Origin: Pseudomonas cichorii
GTDB lineage: Bacteria > Pseudomonadota > Gammaproteobacteria > Pseudomonadales > Pseudomonadaceae
Length of the DNA stretch: 64,000 nt
Direction: 5' to 3'
NCBI RefSeq assembly: GCF_003700275.1
Contig: NZ_RBRE01000083.1
Location: 62,001 to 126,000 of the forward strand
Numbering within the stretch: position 1 is the stretch's first letter; every line of letters starts with the position of its first letter. The translations under genes were made by a program, and so were the position numbers. The notes beneath the pieces are model-generated. The model ran no database searches and was not told where the DNA came from. It was given only the letters and a program-made list of their open reading frames with translations. Below, piece by piece: positions 59,629-64,000 of the stretch.

Positions 59629-60753
59629 TCACTCTTCGCAAGTAAAGTTATTAACGGCTGCGATGACCAGCTCGACTTCAGCCAAGGTCATTTCAGGACT
59701 CATCGGCAAACTCAAGACTTGCTGATGGATCTGCTCAGTCAACGGATAACTTTCGCCATTGAGTTCTTTGTAAGCCTGCTGCTGATGAACCGGAATCGGA
59801 TAGTGGATGATGGTTTGAATGCCTTGCCCGGCCAGATGCTGTTGCAATGCATCACGCTGCTGGCAACGAACCACGAACAAGTGCCATACATGGCTGGTCA
59901 GGGACAAAGGGCATGTGTCCGCTGAGAGCGGCAGCTCTACGGCAGGGTTGCGGATGCCATCCATGTACATTTTGGCAACCTGTCTGCGCCGGGCAGTCTG
60001 GTCATCCAGATACTTGAGTTTGACGCTCAGCATGGCTGCCTGAATCTCATCCAGACGGCTGTTCACGCCCTGATAGAGGTTCTTGTACTTCTCATGGGAA
60101 CCATAGTTGCGCAGCGCGCGCAGCACCTTGGCCAGCTCGTCATCGTCGGTAGTGATCGCGCCAGCATCGCCCAACGCACCAAGGTTTTTCCCTGGATAGA
60201 AACTGAAGCCCGAAGCATTGCCCCAGCTCCCGGCCCGACGACCATTGAAGCTGGCGCCATGCGCCTGGGCGGAGTCTTCCAGAACAAGAAGACCTTTTTC
60301 TTCAGCCAGGGCCATTAATGCTGGCATGTCGGACAACTGCCCATACAAGTGGACAGGCATTATGGCGCGAGTCCTGGAAGTCACCGCAGCCCGGGCATTC
60401 ACAGGGCACAGGTTATAGGTGGCCGCATCGGGCTCGACCAGAACCGGCACCAGACGATTTTCGGTGATGGCAAGCACACTGGCGATGTAGGTATTGGCCG
60501 GAACGATGACTTCATCACCGTCCTTGAGTTTTCCCAGCTCTTTCCAGGCACGCAATGTCAGGTTCAGGGCGTCAAGACCATTTGCCACGCCGATGCAATA
60601 CCGACTGCCGCTGTAGGCTGCAAACTTTTCTTCAAAGCTCGATAGTTCATGACCACCGATGTACCAGCCTGAATCAATGACACGGGCACATGATTCCATC
60701 AACTCGTCGCGCATGGTCGAATTGATTTTCTTTAAATCGAGAAAGCTGATCAT
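59629..60753 (-). CDS. fdtB: DegT/DnrJ/EryC1-family sugar aminotransferase (FdtB-like)
   Basis: A 374-residue PLP enzyme: YCIGVANGLDALNLTLRAW, then DGDEVIVPANTYIASVLAI, LVLEDSAQAHGASFNGRRAG and FYPGKNLGALGDAGAI with the PLP lysine. It would transfer an amino group to C3 of a dTDP-3-keto-6-deoxyhexose. It overlaps fdtC by four bases and lies in the order fdtA-fdtC-fdtB, which defines synthesis of dTDP-Fuc3NAc or its epimer dTDP-Qui3NAc. Confidence 0.85.
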   Translation of the reverse strand: MISFLDLKKINSTMRDELMESCARVIDSGWYIGGHELSSFEEKFAAYSGSRYCIGVANGLDALNLTLRAWKELGKLKDGDEVIVPANTYIASVLAITENRLVPVLVEPDAATYNLCPVNARAAVTSRTRAIMPVHLYGQLSDMPALMALAEEKGLLVLEDSAQAHGASFNGRRAGSWGNASGFSFYPGKNLGALGDAGAITTDDDELAKVLRALRNYGSHEKYKNLYQGVNSRLDEIQAAMLSVKLKYLDDQTARRRQVAKMYMDGIRNPAVELPLSADTCPLSLTSHVWHLFVVRCQQRDALQQHLAGQGIQTIIHYPIPVHQQQAYKELNGESYPLTEQIHQQVLSLPMSPEMTLAEVELVIAAVNNFTCEE

Positions 60754-61214
60754 TTATCGAGATACCTGATAATTCTTGCCGGGTTGCCTACTACAACAGC
60801 GTTTTCGGGGACGTCCCTGGTAACGACAGAGCCTGCCCCGACCATTGCATTGCACCCAATGGTGATGCCCGGCAGCAAGGTCGCATTGGCACCAATGCTC
60901 GCACCGGCCTTGACAGTGATCCCACTGAAAGCATCAGGATAGACTTTTGACCTGGGCATCAGATCGTTGGTAAACGTGGCGTTCGGACCGATGAAAACGT
61001 TGTCCTCTATACGGGTGCCGCTCCACAGGAAAACACCCGATTTAACGGTCACATTATCACCGACGACAACATCGCCTTCGATCAGCGTGTGTGCACAGAT
61101 ATTACAGTTACGACCGATGACCGCGCCTGCAAGTACAACACTGTATTGCCAGACGCGCGTCGAACTACCGATGTTTGAACTTTTGACATCGGCAAGAGCA
61201 TGAATCTCAGGCAT
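60750..61214 (-). CDS. fdtC: Left-handed beta-helix sugar N-acetyltransferase (FdtC-like)
   Basis: A 154-residue protein built of hexapeptide repeats (IGSSTRVWQYSVVLAGAVIG, then IGPNATFTNDLMPR and IGCNAMVGAGSVVTRDVP) ending GNPARIIRYLDK. FdtC-type enzymes acetylate the C3 amino group of dTDP-3-amino-3,6-dideoxyhexose with acetyl-CoA. It overlaps fdtA by eight bases and fdtB by four. Confidence 0.84.
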   Translation of the reverse strand: MPEIHALADVKSSNIGSSTRVWQYSVVLAGAVIGRNCNICAHTLIEGDVVVGDNVTVKSGVFLWSGTRIEDNVFIGPNATFTNDLMPRSKVYPDAFSGITVKAGASIGANATLLPGITIGCNAMVGAGSVVTRDVPENAVVVGNPARIIRYLDK

Positions 61215-61611
61215 TGTTCATCTCCGCGAGGAAGCGGCTGTAGTCGCGAATATAATCGGACTCGTCATAGTGCTCGCTCGCCAGCACCAACAGTATGCAA
61301 TCGTCACTGAACTCATGCATTTCACGCCAGACCATGCTTTCGATCAACAGTCCACGGGTCGGGCTGTCCATCCAGGTCTCTTCGCGAACCACACCATCAT
61401 CCAGGACCATTTTGAACTTTCCGGATACACAGATGGCAACTTGTTTCAAGTTACGGTGAGCATGAAACCCGCGGCTGACACCTTCAGCGGTTCGATAAAT
61501 ATAATAAACACGCTTGATATCAAAAGGTATGGCCTTTTCCATGCCAATTTCCAGAGCGACCAACCCCCCTCTTTCATCGCCCAGACTGGGGAAGTCAATC
61601 CATTTAATCAT
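61207..61611 (-). CDS. fdtA: dTDP-6-deoxyhexulose 3,4-ketoisomerase (FdtA/QdtA family)
   Basis: A 134-residue cupin (WxcM-like C-terminal domain family). The core RVYYIYRTAEGVSRGFHAHRNLKQV contains the conserved HAHR, and SGKFKMVLDDG and MVWREMHEFSDDCILLVLASEHYDESDYIRDY follow. The enzyme moves the keto group from C4 to C3 of dTDP-4-keto-6-deoxyglucose. Whether the product has galacto (FdtA) or gluco (QdtA) configuration cannot be settled by eye. Known Fuc3NAc branches in P. syringae O-antigens favour FdtA. It is the first gene of the cluster on the minus strand. Confidence 0.84.
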   Translation of the reverse strand: MIKWIDFPSLGDERGGLVALEIGMEKAIPFDIKRVYYIYRTAEGVSRGFHAHRNLKQVAICVSGKFKMVLDDGVVREETWMDSPTRGLLIESMVWREMHEFSDDCILLVLASEHYDESDYIRDYSRFLAEMNNA

Positions 61612-62133
61612 GCTCACTTCAACATGCTCCGCTGTATTTTCTCATTGGCGGTGTATAAAAAATCACCGAGATTGACCATAGAAATAAAGAGCTTGAAAAA
61701 CGATTTCATCAAGCAGCTCGCAGCCACGGCAACGACAGATCGAGGACCATAAAAGCATCAGTGATTCTTCTTCCAGAGCGGTTAACTGGCTCAAATCCGG
61801 AATTATCCATCCGGCGAATTTCCAGCACCCACTGCACCCTTTTGGTCGAAACACTCATGAATTGCGGCATCTCCATTCCATTGATCAAAAAACACCCACT
61901 ATGACATCCGAAGTTCGGTACCCGGGCGCGTAGTGCTCTTTTGCCATCCCCAGGTAACGCATTCTCGGGCGATTGTACACCGATACTACGCAGCTCCGCC
62001 CGGCAACAGGGCACCGATAATACGCAGGGCAGACGACCAGTCATACCCTTGCAGACCATGATTGATAAAAACGTCTGCATCCCTGAAGCTATGGCGCTCA
62101 GGCCACGATGTTGTGTGCCTGACCAGACCATGG
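61612..62133. other. Intergenic region upstream of the O-antigen cluster
   Basis: About 520 bp without a convincing gene. Open frames on both strands lack ribosome-binding sites and family features. It should contain the promoter for the fdtA-led operon on the minus strand. I looked for a JUMPstart/ops element and did not find one. Confidence 0.4.
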
Positions 62134-62145
62134 ATGGCCAACACA

Positions 62146-62439
62146 ATGAACGTAAAAAAGCGCTCCGCCAAATCTCAACGCCTGCGTGAGCAGCAGCGAC
62201 TCAATCTGCAAAAATACTATCTGAAGTTCTACCGCGCCCGTTATTGGGCCAAGGTTACAGGTGCCGGTTCGATGCTGGTGATCATGGCTGTGGTGTCGAT
62301 AATCAGCCACAGCATGATGCCTCTCTATCTGATGACGCCCATCGTGGTCGGCGGTGTGCTGATGCTCACCTGGTTGTGGCGCAAACGAATCGGGCTGGTG
62401 CCTGATGAACAGGCCCAGCCCGGGCACAGCAATAACTGA
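62146..62439 (+). CDS. Small membrane protein of unknown function
   Basis: A 97-residue protein: a basic N terminus (KKRSAKSQRLREQQRLNLQKYYLKFYRARYW), then two hydrophobic helices (residues about 38-58 and 62-81) and a short polar tail. ATG 62,146 is used. ATG 62,134 in the same frame is an alternative. Neither has a clear ribosome-binding site. I recognise no family. Confidence 0.6.
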   Translation: MNVKKRSAKSQRLREQQRLNLQKYYLKFYRARYWAKVTGAGSMLVIMAVVSIISHSMMPLYLMTPIVVGGVLMLTWLWRKRIGLVPDEQAQPGHSNN

Positions 62440-62469
62440 ATATCCAGCGCTCTACATATAGCGATTCGT

Positions 62470-64000
62470 TCAGAACCTGAAGCGGCCTACGCTCGCCTGC
62501 AGGCTCCCGCCCAGCCTGGCCAGTTCAGTGCTGGACATCGCGGTTTCGCCGCTGGCGACGAAGGTCTGATCCGAGATCACCCGTACGTTCACGACCCGAC
62601 GGTTGATTTCATCGGCGACGATACTCTGCTGTTCGGCAGCGGCAGCGATCTGGGTGTTCATCTGCTCCACCGTGGACACCGAACGGCTGATGCTCATCAG
62701 CGATGAACCTGCACGGCGGGTCAACTCGACGCTGCTTTCGGTCAGCGCACGGCTGCTGTCCAGAATCGAGGCTACTTTCCGGGTGCCGCTCTGCAGGCTG
62801 CTGACCATCCCTTCGATTTCCTCTGTGGAAGCCTGGGTGCGTTGCGCCAGACTGCGGACTTCGTCAGCGACCACGGCGAAACCGCGACCGGCAGCGCCGG
62901 CACGAGCCGCTTCAATGGCCGCGTTCAAGGCAAGCAGGTTGGTCTGCTGGGCGACCGACTTGATCACATCCAGCACCGTGCCGATCTTGTCGCTTTCACG
63001 GCTCAGATCGCTCATGGCCTGAGTCGAGTGGTTGACCTCTTCAGCCAGACGCCCGATCTGATCCAAGGCCTGGACCACGACCTCATCGCTTTTACGCGCT
63101 TCATCATTGGCCGCAATCGCTGCGATGGAAGCATCTTCGGCATTACGCGCAACTTCCTGCACGGTCGCGGCCATCTCGTTCATGGCGACCGCGACCTGGT
63201 CCGTCTCGCTTTTCTGGCTGGTAACCCCGGCGGTGGTTTGCTCGGTGACCGCCGACAACTGCTCAGAAGCGCTGGCCAACTGCACAACACCGTCACGAAT
63301 CCCGCCGATCAGTTCACGCAGATTGATTGTCATGCGTTGCATGCTGGTTTGCAGAAGCCCCAGTTCATCCTTGCGACTGACAGGAATGTCGACACTCAAG
63401 TCTCCAGCCGCCACTCGCTCGGCAGCACTCAGGGTTTCCATCAGCGGCACGACGATCATCCGAGTAATCAACCAGGCCGCCAATGCACCGAGGGTGAGAG
63501 CAATGCTGGTAAAAACGATCAGCAGGAACTTGGCCTCTGCCACATCCTCATCACGCTTGGTGGTCTGATTGACCTGCAATTGCCTGCTGGCTTCAAACAG
63601 ACTGGCAACCTCCGAATCCAGGCCACTTTGCGCCAGCTTGAGCTTCGCTTCGTCATGGATCTGGGTAGCCTGGACAAAATCCTGGAAATGATTGCGATAG
63701 CGCAGGGTCGTCTCCATGGCGCGATAGACCAGAGTCAAATCCGCAGGCGCACTGAGCAAGGCCCGGACCTCTTCGTAATGCGACTCCAGCTTGTCGTTCG
63801 CCTTGAGCACCGCAGCGGCTCGATCCGTGCCCGGATGAAGCGCGTAGCCCAACTTCGCAATGCGCATGTCGCGCACCATTTCATTGAGCTGAGAAATGGA
63901 CGCCAGTTTCTGACCCCGCTCGCGCAGGATATTGATTTCCATCCAGCTGAAAGCGGCGATCAGGGTCGTCAGCAACAAGACACTGACAAACCCCAGGGTC
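62470..64000 (-). CDS. Methyl-accepting chemotaxis protein (N-terminal end outside window)
   Basis: The frame runs from the stop at 62,470 to the window edge, so about 509 residues are seen and only the first few are missing. A first membrane helix is at the edge (VLLLTTLIAAFSW). A helical periplasmic ligand domain of the four-helix-bundle type covers about 150 residues. A second helix (LLIVFTSIALTLGALAAWLI) leads into a HAMP domain and the signalling domain with the hairpin tip NAAIEAARAGAAGRGFAVVADEVRSLAQRT. It senses an unknown ligand and signals to CheA/CheW. Confidence 0.9.
   Translation of the reverse strand, partial: TLGFVSVLLLTTLIAAFSWMEINILRERGQKLASISQLNEMVRDMRIAKLGYALHPGTDRAAAVLKANDKLESHYEEVRALLSAPADLTLVYRAMETTLRYRNHFQDFVQATQIHDEAKLKLAQSGLDSEVASLFEASRQLQVNQTTKRDEDVAEAKFLLIVFTSIALTLGALAAWLITRMIVVPLMETLSAAERVAAGDLSVDIPVSRKDELGLLQTSMQRMTINLRELIGGIRDGVVQLASASEQLSAVTEQTTAGVTSQKSETDQVAVAMNEMAATVQEVARNAEDASIAAIAANDEARKSDEVVVQALDQIGRLAEEVNHSTQAMSDLSRESDKIGTVLDVIKSVAQQTNLLALNAAIEAARAGAAGRGFAVVADEVRSLAQRTQASTEEIEGMVSSLQSGTRKVASILDSSRALTESSVELTRRAGSSLMSISRSVSTVEQMNTQIAAAAEQQSIVADEINRRVVNVRVISDQTFVASGETAMSSTELARLGGSLQASVGRFRF

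Noticed and set aside
61709..62146. A 145-codon minus-strand frame upstream of fdtA
   Set aside because: No ribosome-binding site, no family pattern, and irregular composition. Treated as non-coding.

Overview
The window is a chromosomal segment of a fluorescent Pseudomonas, most likely of the P. syringae group. The evidence is the high GC content, the typical Pseudomonas gene order (oscA-sbp-cysTWA next to a GGDEF/EAL gene and a desA-type desaturase), dispersed copies of an extragenic palindrome related to GTAGGAGCGAATTCATTCGC, and an fdtABC sugar cassette like those making the Fuc3NAc branches known from P. syringae O-antigens. No species marker gene is present, so the species is inferred.

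Layout. (1) 1-10 kb: end of a D-cysteine desulfhydrase gene, a cystine-type ABC transporter (tcyJLN), an unknown two-repeat protein, then an organosulfur cluster (two tandem SfnB-like oxidoreductases, an LLM flavin monooxygenase and a MetQNI-type transporter). (2) 11-19 kb: a methyltransferase, a small carbohydrate-binding-like protein, a TriABC-like RND efflux operon with two adaptor genes, and an orphan RHS core protein. (3) 19-26 kb: a second sulfur block (TauABC/SsuABC-like transporter, TauD-like dioxygenase, MetQ-like protein, an odd sigma54-activator-like AAA+ protein, a small serine hydrolase). (4) 26-29 kb: an AraC regulator, a HEPN/Abi-like gene, a strong candidate small RNA on the opposite strand, a Crp-like regulator and an Mpo1-like membrane protein. 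(5) 29-38 kb: cysAWT-sbp-oscA sulfate uptake, a PAS-GGDEF-EAL protein, a fatty-acid desaturase and a PAS-GGDEF diguanylate cyclase. (6) 38-43 kb: an HDOD protein with a degenerate receiver, gabT and gabD.

(7) 43.0-53.6 kb: a tRNA-Arg(CCG) gene followed by a 10.4-kb island. The 3' part of the tRNA plus flanking DNA (103 bp, identical) is repeated at the far end. The island holds a GNAT acetyltransferase, a decayed IS66 element and a complete type I Wadjet (JetABCD) SMC-type plasmid-defence operon. No integrase is visible. (8) 53.9-61.6 kb: an AT-richer O-antigen-type cluster on the minus strand (Wzy-like membrane protein with an unusual repeat insertion, two glycosyltransferase-like genes, an ABC flippase and fdtB-fdtC-fdtA). 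(9) The end: a small membrane protein and a chemoreceptor cut by the window edge.

Broad logic: more than a third of the window serves sulfur scavenging (cystine, methionine-like compounds, sulfonates, sulfate and C-S bond cleavage). Similar AT-rich boxes upstream of several of these genes suggest shared control, plausibly by CysB. The most notable accessory systems are the tRNA-bounded Wadjet island and the small RNA/HEPN pair at 27.2-28.0 kb.
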